A stretch of 64,000 nt of DNA from Schaedlerella arabinosiphila (GCF_003885045.1 NZ_RHJS01000002.1:682001-746000), one strand, 5' to 3'. Shown: positions 35,339 through 44,960, numbered from the stretch's first letter. The notes: generated by a model from the sequence alone, not told the origin. Translations and numbers: made by a program.

Positions 35339-36013
35339 ATGATCGATGTAAAAAAAGTCGGAGCATTTATCTCAGAATGCCGGAAGGAAAATGAGTGGAC
35401 ACAGAAGCAGCTTGGAGAAATGCTTGGCGTTACGGATCGGGCGGTGTCAAAATGGGAGACCGGCAGATCGCTGCCAGACATCGGTCTGATCGAACCGTTA
35501 TGCGGATTGTTTGGGATCCGTGTCAGTGAATTTCTGGCAGGAAAGAAGATGGAAGCAGAAGCGTATCAAAAGGAGACGGATGAACTGCTGATCAATGCGA
35601 TCGGAGAACACCAGCTGTATGGATTTCAGATCGTGATCCATCTGTTGACAGTGATCGCTCTGCTGGTCTTTTCCATTCCTTTTTTGATCAGGAGGGAAAC
35701 GCAATGGCTTCCCGGATTGGAGACGGAGAATCTTCTCTGCTGGATGGCAGCGGTTGTCCTGACAGGAATCATCTGGTATCTGGATAAAAACCTGCCTGCC
35801 CGGAAATACCGTGCCTCCAATGTGTGGATAGAAGCAGCAGGAGGCGCAGTTCTTTTTTGTATTCTTATGGGCATCGATTTTTATGCTTCCGGCGGGGGCA
35901 GAGCGCTGGAACAGGTAACGGCGGCAGAGAAGCTATGGGCTGCGATCCTCGCGGCGGCAGGGCTGATCTTTACGGTTGCTGTACGGATTTTCGGATGCCG
36001 AACGAGGAAATGA
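35339..36013 (+). CDS. XRE HTH protein with C-terminal membrane domain
   Basis: 224 residues from ATG 35339. An N-terminal helix-turn-helix (FISECRKENEWTQKQLGEML, then DRAVSKWETGRSLPDI) is followed after a charged linker by four hydrophobic segments: FQIVIHLLTVIALLVFSIPF, LLCWMAAVVLTGIIWYL, AGGAVLFCILMGIDF and LWAAILAAAGLIFTVAV. This architecture, a membrane-tethered XRE regulator, is common in Clostridia and may respond to envelope changes. A TTG/ATG at 35321 would add six residues. Confidence 0.85.
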   Translation: MIDVKKVGAFISECRKENEWTQKQLGEMLGVTDRAVSKWETGRSLPDIGLIEPLCGLFGIRVSEFLAGKKMEAEAYQKETDELLINAIGEHQLYGFQIVIHLLTVIALLVFSIPFLIRRETQWLPGLETENLLCWMAAVVLTGIIWYLDKNLPARKYRASNVWIEAAGGAVLFCILMGIDFYASGGGRALEQVTAAEKLWAAILAAAGLIFTVAVRIFGCRTRK

Positions 36014-36033
36014 AAGTGAATTTACAATAAGTG

Positions 36034-36058
36034 ATAGGATCGCCGGTGATGATCCTAT
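36034..36058 (+). terminator. Stem-loop after HTH membrane protein
   Basis: ATAGGATC (36034-36041) pairs with GATCCTAT (36051-36058), followed by TTG. A modest intrinsic terminator. Confidence 0.5.
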
Positions 36059-36062
36059 TTGA

Positions 36063-36530
36063 AAACAACAATATTATATTGCGGAAAATAAGGAACAACT
36101 TTGAAGCCTTAGGAGTCAGTACACTAGTATAATCCACATGAATTAACCTTATGTTTCGATTGGGTAAATTTCCATCTGCTGCGTTGTCGTCAATCCCGGA
36201 TAGGTCTGGTCAATGAGGCCGATCAGGTTGTTTTTCATGGCGGTTTTGTGTTTACAATAAATGGATATTGACATTCCATTCCATCTATACTAAACTGAAG
36301 GTCACAGACGGTAATCCACATAGAGAAACGGCTTGTTTTTGAACTTCACACCTTCTGGAACAGTCAGAGTTCCAGAATTTCATATTCTATTGTCTGTTTT
36401 TATCTTTCCTGCTATCCTGGGAATTTTCAAAACTGCTATGGAAAAAATATAATTTAGTAAAACCGCATTGTCTGTGACTGCTATTTTTGATATAGTAACA
36501 ATATAGCAGCTTTGTATCTGTGATATACCC
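36063..36530. other. Gene-free stretch
   Basis: No intact gene. A minus-strand frame near 36150-36240 (KNNLIGLIDQTYPG) could be a fragment of an IS110-type transposase, but it is only about 30 residues. An inverted pair TTCTGGAAC/GTTCCAGAA spans 36351-36376. The rest is AT-rich without visible structure. Confidence 0.35.
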
Positions 36531-36612
36531 GAGGGCACCCCATTATGGCCATGCGGCCGTTTCATAAGGTATCCCCAAGGGCACCCCATTATGGCCGTTT
36601 TATAAGGTATAC
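36531..36612 (+). repeat. Two direct repeats upstream of the Rpn-type gene
   Basis: GGGCACCCCATTATGGCC, then GGCCGTTT(C/T)ATAAGGTAT occurs at 36533-36571 and, without a 4-base ATGC insertion, at 36579-36610. The copies start 46 bases apart and lie 45 to 80 bases before the nuclease start, so they probably belong to its promoter or to an element end. Confidence 0.6.
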
Positions 36613-36656
36613 TATAGATACTAGGTTTCTCTATAGGTTTTACGGAAAGGATGATT

Positions 36657-37532
36657 ATGTGCAAAGAGAACATGAAAACCGTCCCGGAAGCTGCAAAGCC
36701 TGCTGCAGAGGAGTCCGTCATACAGCATGAAGATGCAGCTCTGAAAACAGCCTTCCTCTATTTTTCAGAGGAGCTGCTCCCGTATTTTGGGATCACGAAA
36801 AAGGCTGTGGGGATAGCCGCAACAGAACTGGTGAAGCTGGATGTACAGAAATTACATGAAGATTTCAACTTTATCATGGAGGATGGTTCCTGGATTCATT
36901 TTGAGTTTCAAAGCAGGAACAAAGGACGTAAGGACTTGAAGCGGTTTCGGATGTATGAAGCGACAGCCAGTTACCAGCATAATGCGGCCATTACTACATA
37001 CGTGCTCTTCTCCGGGAATGTCAAAAGGCCCATGACGGAATATACGGAGGGAATCAATACATTTTGCATCAAGCCGATCACCATGAAAAGTCACAGTGCG
37101 GACCGGTTGATTGCGAAACTTCAAAAAAGTCAGGAGAATGCCGAGAAACTTAAGAAAGAGGATCTTGTCCTGCTGACACTCTGCCTGCTGATGGACGGGG
37201 AAATGCCCTTAAAGGATCGGGTGAGGGCGGCGTTTCGCATTACGCAGGAAGCAGGAGATGACTATGAGGAGATGGACAGGATTGAGGCGGTATTGTATGT
37301 AATGGCGGATAAGTTTTTGGATTCTGTTGAAATGGATGAATTGATGGAGGTAATCGGAATGACACGACTTGGACAAAAATTGGTAAATAGAGGAATGGAA
37401 CAGGAAAGACTGGAAATTGCCGAAGGACTGATCGGTATCCTAGATGAACGGATCATTGCGGAGAGGACAAGGCTTCCTCTTGAAACCGTGTTGAAATTAA
37501 AAGAACGTCAGGAATCAGCGCCTGTATTATAA
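36657..37532 (+). CDS. Rpn-family recombination-promoting nuclease/putative transposase
   Basis: 291 residues; ATG 36657 fits GGAAAGGA better than the ATG six bases earlier. The PD-(D/E)XK core is visible as LHEDFNFIMEDGSWIHFEFQ, with the aspartate followed by E-x-Q, and then RFRMYEATA. The C-terminus has helical segments ending RLPLETVLKLKERQE. Proteins of this group (RpnA/YhgA, PD-(D/E)XK transposase families) cleave DNA and promote recombination. They occur singly in many copies per genome. A second, only distantly similar one lies at 51121. Confidence 0.8.
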   Translation: MCKENMKTVPEAAKPAAEESVIQHEDAALKTAFLYFSEELLPYFGITKKAVGIAATELVKLDVQKLHEDFNFIMEDGSWIHFEFQSRNKGRKDLKRFRMYEATASYQHNAAITTYVLFSGNVKRPMTEYTEGINTFCIKPITMKSHSADRLIAKLQKSQENAEKLKKEDLVLLTLCLLMDGEMPLKDRVRAAFRITQEAGDDYEEMDRIEAVLYVMADKFLDSVEMDELMEVIGMTRLGQKLVNRGMEQERLEIAEGLIGILDERIIAERTRLPLETVLKLKERQESAPVL

Positions 37533-37630
37533 GACTCAAATTAAACCCTATGGGAAGGCTGCCGGACATCACCCAGATCAAGCCATTCCTGGCCCATGGG
37601 GAACTTTCGCAGCCAATCTAACATTGATAA

Positions 37631-37675
37631 AAGAGGCCGTCTGGAAATGAGATATTTCCAAACAGCCTCTTTTTT
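37631..37675 (+). terminator. Strong intrinsic terminator
   Basis: AAGAGGCCGTCTGGAAAT pairs with TATTTCCAAACAGCCTCTT around a GAGA loop, followed by TTTTTTC. It separates the nuclease gene from the mannosidase operon. Confidence 0.9.
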
Positions 37676-37800
37676 CAAATATTACACTAGGAAATAGACA
37701 GAATTTCTATACTTATTACACTGGTTTCTTTTTCAAACCCCTGCTACAATCTAATTATCACCAGCCAGACCACTTTTTTGACAAAGGAGATCAGAGTAAA

Positions 37801-39072
37801 ATGGATGATTTTTTAAATCAGGTCCGACGGCAGGCAGAAGGAAAATGTGAGCCGGAGCTGACGGAACTATTTGTGAACTGCTATACCAACACCCTGGACA
37901 CGACGATCCGGAGGATGGAGGACAACACGGCCCATGTGATTACAGGGGATATCCCGGCCATGTGGCTGCGGGACTCATCGGCCCAGCTGCGGCCGTATTT
38001 GTTCCAGGCGAAGGAGGACGAGGAGCTTCGGGAGCTGATCGCGGGGGTAGTCAGAAGGCAGTTTCAGTATATCTGCATCGACGCCTATGCCAACGCGTTC
38101 AACGAGTCCCCAAGCGGGGCATGCTGGGCAAAAGACGATCCGGAGCAGAACCCGTGGGTATGGGAGCGGAAGTTTGAGGTAGATTCTCTCTGCTATCCGA
38201 TTCAGCTTGCGTACCTGCTTTGGAAAAATACAGGATGCACCTCCCAGTTTGACGGGAATTTCCACGAAGGGGTTGAAAAGATTTTCCAGGTATTCCGAAA
38301 GGAGCAGTACCATGAGGAACGATCCGAATATCGGTTCATAAGGAAGAGCCCGTTGTTCCGCGATACCCTTTCCAGAGATGGGAAAGGGGCGCTGGTCAGA
38401 TCCGGAACCGGCCTGATCTGGTCAGGCTTCCGGCCCAGCGACGACGCATGCACCTACGGATATCTGATCCCTTCCAATATGTTTGTGGTGGTGGTCATGG
38501 GATATCTGGAAGAAATGGCCCGGACTCTTTTTTCTGACCGGCAGTTGGAAAAGGAGGCAGGAGACCTCCGGGAAGAGGTGAGGCAGGCCATTGAAAAAGA
38601 GGGCAGAACCTATACGGAAGAAGCGGGCATGATTTACGCCTATGAAGCGGATGGGTTTGGCATGTACGAGCTGATGGACGACGCCAATGTGCCCAGCCTG
38701 CTGGCGATGGATTACCTGGGCTATCCGGCGGATCCGGAGACAGCCGGGAATACCAGAAGGTACATATTGAGCGAGGCAAATCCCTACTATTACAAAGGGG
38801 CAAAGGCGGCGGGGATCGGAAGCCCCCACACGCCCCCCGGCTTTATCTGGCATATCGCAATGGCCGTCCAGGGGCTGACCTGCAGGCGCAGGGAGGAACG
38901 GCTGGAAATCCTCCGGAGCATGGCAGCCACCACAGGGGGAAAGAATGTGATGCATGAGGGCTTTTCCTGCGAAGATGACAGCAGGTACACCAGGGACTGG
39001 TTTTCCTGGGCAAACGCCATGTACGCAGAATTGTTTTTGAACTATTTGGGATATGAATTGGAAATAAAATAA
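37801..39072 (+). CDS. GH125 exo-alpha-1,6-mannosidase
   Basis: 423 residues, no signal peptide, ATG 37801 after GGAGAT. GH125 landmarks are present: DIPAMWLRDSSAQLRPYLF near residue 50, GFRPSDDAC with D214/D215 (one is the expected catalytic acid), MDDANVPSLLAMDYLGYP, and MHEGF with E386 as the expected base. The family removes non-reducing alpha-1,6-mannose from N-glycan or yeast mannan fragments by inversion. It heads an operon with GH38, so imported mannosides are trimmed in the cytoplasm. Confidence 0.95.
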   Translation: MDDFLNQVRRQAEGKCEPELTELFVNCYTNTLDTTIRRMEDNTAHVITGDIPAMWLRDSSAQLRPYLFQAKEDEELRELIAGVVRRQFQYICIDAYANAFNESPSGACWAKDDPEQNPWVWERKFEVDSLCYPIQLAYLLWKNTGCTSQFDGNFHEGVEKIFQVFRKEQYHEERSEYRFIRKSPLFRDTLSRDGKGALVRSGTGLIWSGFRPSDDACTYGYLIPSNMFVVVVMGYLEEMARTLFSDRQLEKEAGDLREEVRQAIEKEGRTYTEEAGMIYAYEADGFGMYELMDDANVPSLLAMDYLGYPADPETAGNTRRYILSEANPYYYKGAKAAGIGSPHTPPGFIWHIAMAVQGLTCRRREERLEILRSMAATTGGKNVMHEGFSCEDDSRYTRDWFSWANAMYAELFLNYLGYELEIK

Positions 39073-39140
39073 TTTACACAGTAACAAAAAGATTGACATA
39101 GAAAATATAAAATGACTTCAAACAGGAGGCTGAAAGACAC

Positions 39141-42100
39141 ATGTTCCATACAGACAGAAAATTAGACAGAAGAATCCATGAAGTAAAAAACTACAGATAC
39201 CGGGATGTCAGAGAACTGAAAGAATTTGCGGTTCGCGAGGATGTGCAGGGCGTGGTCAACCCGGTGGTGCCGGTCTGCTTTGACGATTGGGACACCATCC
39301 GGGTGGGAGACTGCTGGTCAGGCCGGGACCGTTATCTCTGGATGCACAAAGAGGTTGAGATCCCAGAGGAATGGAAGGGGCAGCGGGTGGTCGGAATCTT
39401 TGACTTCGGCAAGACCGGGGCAGGCAACAACTCCGGCTTTGAGGCCATGTGCTATATCAACGAAAAGCCTTACCAGGGAGTGGACATCAACCACATGGAA
39501 GTATTTTTCCCGGAAGAGCTGTGCGGAAAACGCTTCCGTCTGACCTTCCGGCTCTGGTCCGGACTGGAGGGCGGCGGCGTGCCCAGGGAGCAGGAGCACA
39601 AGATCAAACGGGCGGATCTGGCCTGTCTGGATGAACAGACAGACGACCTCTATTATCTGGGTTCCCTGATCTTGGACACAGTCGGTCAACTGGACGATGG
39701 AGATCCTGTGAAATACGACCTGCGGACTGCGCTGGATCAGGCCAGCCACTGCATTGACTGGTCTTACCCGGGGAGCGAAGTATTTTACGAAACCGTCCGA
39801 CAGGCAGATGAGCTTCTCAATGAAAAGATTGACGGCATGGGAAAAGAGTCCAGGATCAACGTTCACTGCGTGGGGCACACCCACATCGACATGGCGTGGC
39901 TCTGGCGGCTCAAGCATACCCATGAGAAAGCGTCCCGCTCCTTTTCCACGGTGCTGCGTATGATGGAACTGTTTCCGGAGTATATCTTCCTCCAGACCCA
40001 GCCGCAGATCTACGAATATATCAAAGAAGATTTTCCGGAAATCTACGAAGAGATCAAAAAGCGCGTGAAAGAGGGCCGCTGGGAGACAGACGGCGGCATG
40101 TGGGTGGAGGCGGACTGCAACCTGACCAGTGGGGAATCCCTGACCCGCCAGCTCCTGATCGGCAGCCGTTTCCTGAAAGAGGAATTTGGAAAAGACGTGG
40201 AATACCTGTGGCTCCCGGACGTGTTCGGCTATTCCTGGGCGCTGCCCCAGATCCTGAAAAAATCCGGGATCGACATGTTTATGACCACGAAGATCAGTTG
40301 GAACCAGTACAACCGGATGCCCCACGATACCTTCCGCTGGAAAGGGATGGACGGCTCCGAGGTGCTGACCCATTTTATCACCACTCCGGAACCGTGGAAC
40401 GGGCCTGACTCCTGGTTCTATACCTACAACGGCCTTCTGACCGGCCGGACTGTGAAGGGGGTATGGGATTCCTACAGCGAGAAGGAAATGAACAAGGATC
40501 TGCTGATCTCCTTTGGATACGGAGACGGAGGCGGCGGTGTGAACCGGGATCTGCTGGAAGCCAGAAGAAGGCTGGATAAAATCCCCGGCCTGCCAAATGT
40601 AAAGACATCCACGGCAGGCGCGTATTTCCGGAAATTGAAAGAGAACGTGAGGGATACGGAGCAGTATGTTCATACCTGGGACGGGGAGCTGTACCTGGAA
40701 TACCACAGGGGTACATACACCAGCCAGGGCTATAACAAGCGCATGAACCGGAAAATGGAGCTGCTCTACCGGAAGGCGGAATGGCTCACCGCCATGGCGG
40801 CTGTGGGGAAAGAGAACCTGGACGGGGCAGAGCAGGAAAAGCTGACAAAGGGATGGAAAATGATCCTGACCAACCAGTTCCATGATATCATCCCCGGCTC
40901 CTCGATCCATGAGGTGTATGAGGATTCCCGCAGGGATTATGAAATGGTTCGGCAGATCGGGGAGGAAGTCATCGCGGATTACCGGGATCAGGTATTGCAA
41001 AATGCGGAGGATGCCTATACCGTTTACAACGCGTCCGGATGGAAGTCGGATATTCTGGCGGAAATCCCGGAAACAGCGAGCGGGGTATTCACCGACGGGG
41101 CAGGAAACGTGCTTCCCTCCCAGCAGGGGGATGGAATGTACTATGTACAGGTTCCGGATGTGCCCTCCATGGGGCATCGGAGAGTCCTGTTCTGTAAAGA
41201 GGGAACCGCCGCAGAGGCAAAGGGATCTGAGGTGAAGGCTAAAGAAGCGGCAGACGGAATGGATCAAACAGGCCAGCGCATATTCACGGTTCATGGAAAG
41301 GAACTGGAAACCCCGTTTTACTCAATCACCCTGAATGATTACGGGCAGATTACCCGGCTGTATGATAAGCAGGAAGCGCGGGAAGTGCTGGCGCCGGGAG
41401 AGCGGGGAAACGTCCTGCAGGTATTTGAGGATAAGCCATTGGACAATGACGCCTGGGACATTGACATTTTCTATCAGCAGAAAATGCGGGAGGTTACGGA
41501 TCTGACCGCCTTTGAAGTGACCTGCCAGGGGCCGCTGCGGCTGGTGGTTCACATGGAATGGAAGTACATGAACACATCCATTTCCCAGGATATGATCCTG
41601 TACCGTTTTGACAGAAGGATTGATTTCCGGACGGACGTGGATCTCCAGGAACGGCAGCAGTTGTTCAAGGCGGCATTTACGGTGGACGTGCGGAGTACCT
41701 TCGCGACCTACGACATCCAGTACGGCAACGTGCGCCGGCCCAACCACTGGAATACAAGCTGGGATCAGGCCAGATTCGAATCCGTGGGACACCGGTTTGC
41801 GGACCTGTCGGAGAGGAACTACGGGGTGGCGCTCTTAAACGACTGCAAATACGGGTATGACGTGAAGGACAACGTGATGCGCATTTCCCTGCTTCGGTCG
41901 GGGCTGCAGCCAGACCATCTTCAGGATCTTGGAAAGCATCAGTTTACCTATGCGCTGCTTCCACACAAGGGAGACTTTGTGGAGGGGCAGGTGGTTCAGT
42001 CCGGATATGCCCTGAACAACCCGGCGGATGTGTTCAAAGGGGCGGAGCAGGCAGAGAGCGGGAGCTTCTTCACAGTGGACAATGCACAGGTGGAGATCGA

Positions 42101-42314
42101 CGCCGTAAAACGCTCCGAGGACGGCCAGTATCTGGTGGTGCGGTTCCACGATTTTGCAGGGGCAAGGCAGAATGTAACGGTGAAGCCGGCATTTGCATAC
42201 CGGGCATGGGCGGAAGGAAGCCTGATGGAACAGCCGCTGTCGGCATTTGACGGAGGCGAAGTCAGGCTGGAGCTCCATCCTTACGAAATTAAGACGATCT
42301 TATTTCAGCTTTGA
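39141..42314 (+). CDS. GH38 alpha-mannosidase
   Basis: 1057 residues, cytoplasmic, ATG 39141 after AGGAGG. The zinc site is GHTHIDMAW (H246, H248-adjacent D250). The nucleophile is D360 in WLPDVFGYSWALP, and a further ligand region is NQFHDIIPGSSIHEVY near residue 580. The C-terminal half is the beta-sandwich of the family. It hydrolyses alpha-mannosidic bonds (1,2, 1,3 or 1,6) with retention. It follows GH125 by 68 bases and precedes yesL-like and yesMN-like genes. Together they should release free mannose for the isomerase at the window's end. Confidence 0.95.
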   Translation: MFHTDRKLDRRIHEVKNYRYRDVRELKEFAVREDVQGVVNPVVPVCFDDWDTIRVGDCWSGRDRYLWMHKEVEIPEEWKGQRVVGIFDFGKTGAGNNSGFEAMCYINEKPYQGVDINHMEVFFPEELCGKRFRLTFRLWSGLEGGGVPREQEHKIKRADLACLDEQTDDLYYLGSLILDTVGQLDDGDPVKYDLRTALDQASHCIDWSYPGSEVFYETVRQADELLNEKIDGMGKESRINVHCVGHTHIDMAWLWRLKHTHEKASRSFSTVLRMMELFPEYIFLQTQPQIYEYIKEDFPEIYEEIKKRVKEGRWETDGGMWVEADCNLTSGESLTRQLLIGSRFLKEEFGKDVEYLWLPDVFGYSWALPQILKKSGIDMFMTTKISWNQYNRMPHDTFRWKGMDGSEVLTHFITTPEPWNGPDSWFYTYNGLLTGRTVKGVWDSYSEKEMNKDLLISFGYGDGGGGVNRDLLEARRRLDKIPGLPNVKTSTAGAYFRKLKENVRDTEQYVHTWDGELYLEYHRGTYTSQGYNKRMNRKMELLYRKAEWLTAMAAVGKENLDGAEQEKLTKGWKMILTNQFHDIIPGSSIHEVYEDSRRDYEMVRQIGEEVIADYRDQVLQNAEDAYTVYNASGWKSDILAEIPETASGVFTDGAGNVLPSQQGDGMYYVQVPDVPSMGHRRVLFCKEGTAAEAKGSEVKAKEAADGMDQTGQRIFTVHGKELETPFYSITLNDYGQITRLYDKQEAREVLAPGERGNVLQVFEDKPLDNDAWDIDIFYQQKMREVTDLTAFEVTCQGPLRLVVHMEWKYMNTSISQDMILYRFDRRIDFRTDVDLQERQQLFKAAFTVDVRSTFATYDIQYGNVRRPNHWNTSWDQARFESVGHRFADLSERNYGVALLNDCKYGYDVKDNVMRISLLRSGLQPDHLQDLGKHQFTYALLPHKGDFVEGQVVQSGYALNNPADVFKGAEQAESGSFFTVDNAQVEIDAVKRSEDGQYLVVRFHDFAGARQNVTVKPAFAYRAWAEGSLMEQPLSAFDGGEVRLELHPYEIKTILFQL

Positions 42315-42337
42315 GAACGGCGGAATTTGAAAAAAAC

Positions 42338-42382
42338 GATCCGAAACGGCAGACTTCGGGACTGCCTGCCGTTTCGGATCGG
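42338..42382. terminator. 16-bp perfect hairpin between GH38 and yesL-like genes
   Basis: CGATCCGAAACGGCAG (42338-42353) pairs perfectly with 42367-42382. On the plus strand no T-run follows, so it probably acts as a 3' stabiliser or partial attenuator. On the minus strand it is followed by TTTTTTTC and would terminate antisense transcription. Confidence 0.6.
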
Positions 42383-42411
42383 TATACAAAAAAAGAACGG
42401 GAGGATTTACG

Positions 42412-43113
42412 ATGCTTGGAGAAATATTTCATATAGAAAAAATGATGGGAGCGTGCGAGAAAATCATCTATTTTCTGCTGGTCAATCTGTTTTTCTGGGG
42501 GTCCAATCTTCCCCTGCTGCTATTTTTTGTGTTTGTGGGAATCAGCCAGGCAGAGACCTTCCTGCCCCTCTTTCTGCTCTGCGCGATTCCGGCAGGACCT
42601 GCGCTGTGCGGAGTATTCTTTTCCATGAACCGGATGCTCAAAGGGACGGAAGTCTCGGCCTGGAAAGACTATTGGGCAGGGTATAAAGACGGGTTTCTGA
42701 AAAAGCTGGGTGTTGCGGCGATCCAGGCATGGATGGTCGGGATGTTCTGGACGAATATCCGTTTTTTTACGGTTCAGTGCCCGGTATTTCTGCTGGCGCT
42801 TCTGTTTATCCTGCTGTTTGCGGTGAGCCTTTTGATGACGCCGGATCTGTACCTGCTGGCCTCCAGATATGACATGAGTATCCGGGATATTTGGAAGGGG
42901 GCGCTGGTGCTGTGCATCGGCCAGCCGCTTCTGACCTTCGGAAATACGGCGGCGCTGGCATTTGTCCTGATGCTTCTGGAAGTTCAGGCGGGAATCTGTG
43001 TATTGTTTGTTGTCAGCCTGTATGGTTTTGTGGTAGTATTTATAAATCAGAAGATCTTTCGGATGCTGGAGGCAGGCACATGGAGAAGAAAAGACCAAAA
43101 CAACTGTATTTGA
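42412..43113 (+). CDS. YesL-family membrane protein (DUF624)
   Basis: 233 residues, ATG 42412 after GGGAGG. About five to six hydrophobic helices (KIIYFLLVNLFFWGSNLPLL, LFILLFAVSLLMTPDLYLLA and others). DUF624 proteins accompany YesM/YesN and oligosaccharide ABC genes in Firmicutes; their role is unknown, possibly in transport or signalling. The last 34 bases overlap the start of the kinase gene. Confidence 0.85.
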   Translation: MLGEIFHIEKMMGACEKIIYFLLVNLFFWGSNLPLLLFFVFVGISQAETFLPLFLLCAIPAGPALCGVFFSMNRMLKGTEVSAWKDYWAGYKDGFLKKLGVAAIQAWMVGMFWTNIRFFTVQCPVFLLALLFILLFAVSLLMTPDLYLLASRYDMSIRDIWKGALVLCIGQPLLTFGNTAALAFVLMLLEVQAGICVLFVVSLYGFVVVFINQKIFRMLEAGTWRRKDQNNCI

Positions 43114-44960
43114 AAATGTTTCGGACCTATACCGCGATGGTGCTTTGCATTGTGGCGGCTCTGGTCCTTTACTTTATGTCCGCCACCAGAGGCAGGCTGC
43201 TGGAAAACGGCCGGGAGGAGCTGGAGCGGATCAGCGGGGAAGCGCTTGCCTATGCGGAAGGGGTGGAGCAGATTGCGGATTACCTCCACCGGGACCTCTA
43301 CCGCTCCCAGTCGGAGCTGGAGGATCTCCTGCAGTATTTCCGGCTGGAACCGGAGGAATACCAGCAGTATTCCCTGAGACGCTACATTTCCTCGGAGGAG
43401 CTGGTATATAAGAGTGTCTTTTACTTTATGAACCAGGCATTTGAGGCGTATTCTGAGTTGGAAAAAATAGAACTGGTCAGTTATGAGACGCAGCAGCTGA
43501 CAGAATGCCGCCCGGAGAAAATCGTCTTTCCGGGGAAGGACGGGCAGGTGCGGCTGGCCCAGATTCAGAATCAGGAGTATTGCGTGCCGGGGAAGCTTGT
43601 CTATGTGAAGGAAGTCCGGGAAATGAACACGATGGAACCGGCTGGCTGCATGGTGTTTACATTTGAGGCGGAGCAGGCGCTGGAAAAAATCCGCAGCTTC
43701 AGCCCGTTTGCGGAAATGGCAGTTGTTTTCGGGGAGGACCAGGTGATCTTCCAGTCCCCGGAGGGAGCGGACTATGCCCTTCGGCTTGAGGACCGGCACT
43801 ATTTTGTGCGCAGCCAGTCGGCGGGGGAATACCAGATCCATACATTTCTGGATGAACGGCAGGCCGCCCGTCTGCCCTGGACCACATTTCTGGCCATCCT
43901 GGCAGCGGGGGCGGCGGCAGGCGTGATCGGGATCTTCTTTGTGGACTATTATGCGAAACGGTTTGCCGGGCGGGTGGAAGCCATCCTGGACGCCATGAAC
44001 CAGGTGACCACCGGGGATTTTCAGGTGCGCCTGGAAACCGGGAAAAAAGAGGACGAGCTGGACATGATCGCGGACAATTTTAACGGGATGTGTGAAAAGC
44101 TGGAGCTCTATATCGAAAAAAGCTATCTGGAGGAAATCGAGCGGAAAAATGCCCAGATGCAGGCGCTCCAAAGCCAGATCAACCCACATTTCCTGTACAA
44201 TACCCTGGAGGCGATCCGCATGAAGGCCATCTGCAACGGGGACCGGGAAGTGGGAAAAATGCTGTACAGCATGGTGGTCCTGTTCCGAAGCCAGTTAAAG
44301 GAGGCCGATGTGATCACCCTGGGGCAGGAATTGGACTACTGCAAGCAGTATCTGGAATTGTTTGAGTACCGCTATCAGGGGTGTTTCCGGTCGGAGGTGG
44401 AATGCCCGGCAGAGCTTTTGTCCCTGCCCATTATCAAGTTTGTGCTCCAGCCTGTGATGGAAAATTATTTTATCCACGGCATTGAGCGGGAGCGGCAGGA
44501 CAATCTGGTGCAGGTCCGCGGGGAGAAAAAAGGGGACACGCTGTTTCTCTATGTGAAGGATAATGGCCGGGGCATGGACCCGGAGAAGCTGGCGCAGATG
44601 AACAGGGAGCTGCGGGAGAATGTGAAGACGGAGAGGCGGAACGGGCAAAAGCTGCGGGAGAATGCGAAGGCGGAGAGGCGGAACGGAGAAAATCCGCGGA
44701 ATAAACCGGAATCAGAGAAGGGCCGGGAACCACAGGAACAGGCCGGGACGAAAAAGCGGAATGAATCCATCGGTATCCATAATGTAAACCGGAGGCTTAA
44801 GGCGGTCTATGGTGAGAAGTACGGGATCTATCTGGAGGCGGTACAGCCCAAAGGGCTGATGGTGGTACTGATGGCCAAAGCGGAGGAAGACGCGGGCAAA
44901 GACCGGGTGAGCGGTTGTGCGGAAGAAGGGGAAGAGCATGAAAAAGGTAATGTTAGTTGA
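43080..44960 (+). CDS. YesM-type sensor histidine kinase with expanded ATP lid
   Basis: 626 residues, ATG 43080 after GGAGGCAGG. Layout: helix 1 (AMVLCIVAALVLYFM), extracellular sensor to about residue 260, helix 2 (FLAILAAGAAAGVIGIFFV), HAMP, then His_kinase with the phospho-acceptor in QINPHFLYNTLEAIRM and a HATPase domain. Between DNGRGMDPEKL and SIGIHNVNRRL the ATP lid is expanded by about 55 charged residues, built partly from a repeated 14-residue unit (LRENVKTERRNGQK, LRENAKAERRNGEN). It signals to the YesN-type regulator that follows, probably on sensing mannosides. Confidence 0.92.
   Translation: MEKKRPKQLYLKMFRTYTAMVLCIVAALVLYFMSATRGRLLENGREELERISGEALAYAEGVEQIADYLHRDLYRSQSELEDLLQYFRLEPEEYQQYSLRRYISSEELVYKSVFYFMNQAFEAYSELEKIELVSYETQQLTECRPEKIVFPGKDGQVRLAQIQNQEYCVPGKLVYVKEVREMNTMEPAGCMVFTFEAEQALEKIRSFSPFAEMAVVFGEDQVIFQSPEGADYALRLEDRHYFVRSQSAGEYQIHTFLDERQAARLPWTTFLAILAAGAAAGVIGIFFVDYYAKRFAGRVEAILDAMNQVTTGDFQVRLETGKKEDELDMIADNFNGMCEKLELYIEKSYLEEIERKNAQMQALQSQINPHFLYNTLEAIRMKAICNGDREVGKMLYSMVVLFRSQLKEADVITLGQELDYCKQYLELFEYRYQGCFRSEVECPAELLSLPIIKFVLQPVMENYFIHGIERERQDNLVQVRGEKKGDTLFLYVKDNGRGMDPEKLAQMNRELRENVKTERRNGQKLRENAKAERRNGENPRNKPESEKGREPQEQAGTKKRNESIGIHNVNRRLKAVYGEKYGIYLEAVQPKGLMVVLMAKAEEDAGKDRVSGCAEEGEEHEKGNVS

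Noticed and set aside
35151..35342. 63-residue frame between the two membrane-protein genes
   Set aside because: No ribosome site, and it overlaps the promoter and palindrome of the next gene; more likely non-coding.
36150..36240. Minus-strand frame KNNLIGLIDQTYPG as IS110-type transposase
   Set aside because: About 30 residues with no catalytic motif; too short to assign.
39318..41294. 658-residue open frame on the minus strand inside the GH38 gene
   Set aside because: It is antisense to a complete, motif-rich GH38 enzyme, has no ribosome site and no recognisable domain. It arises from the codon bias of the sense gene.
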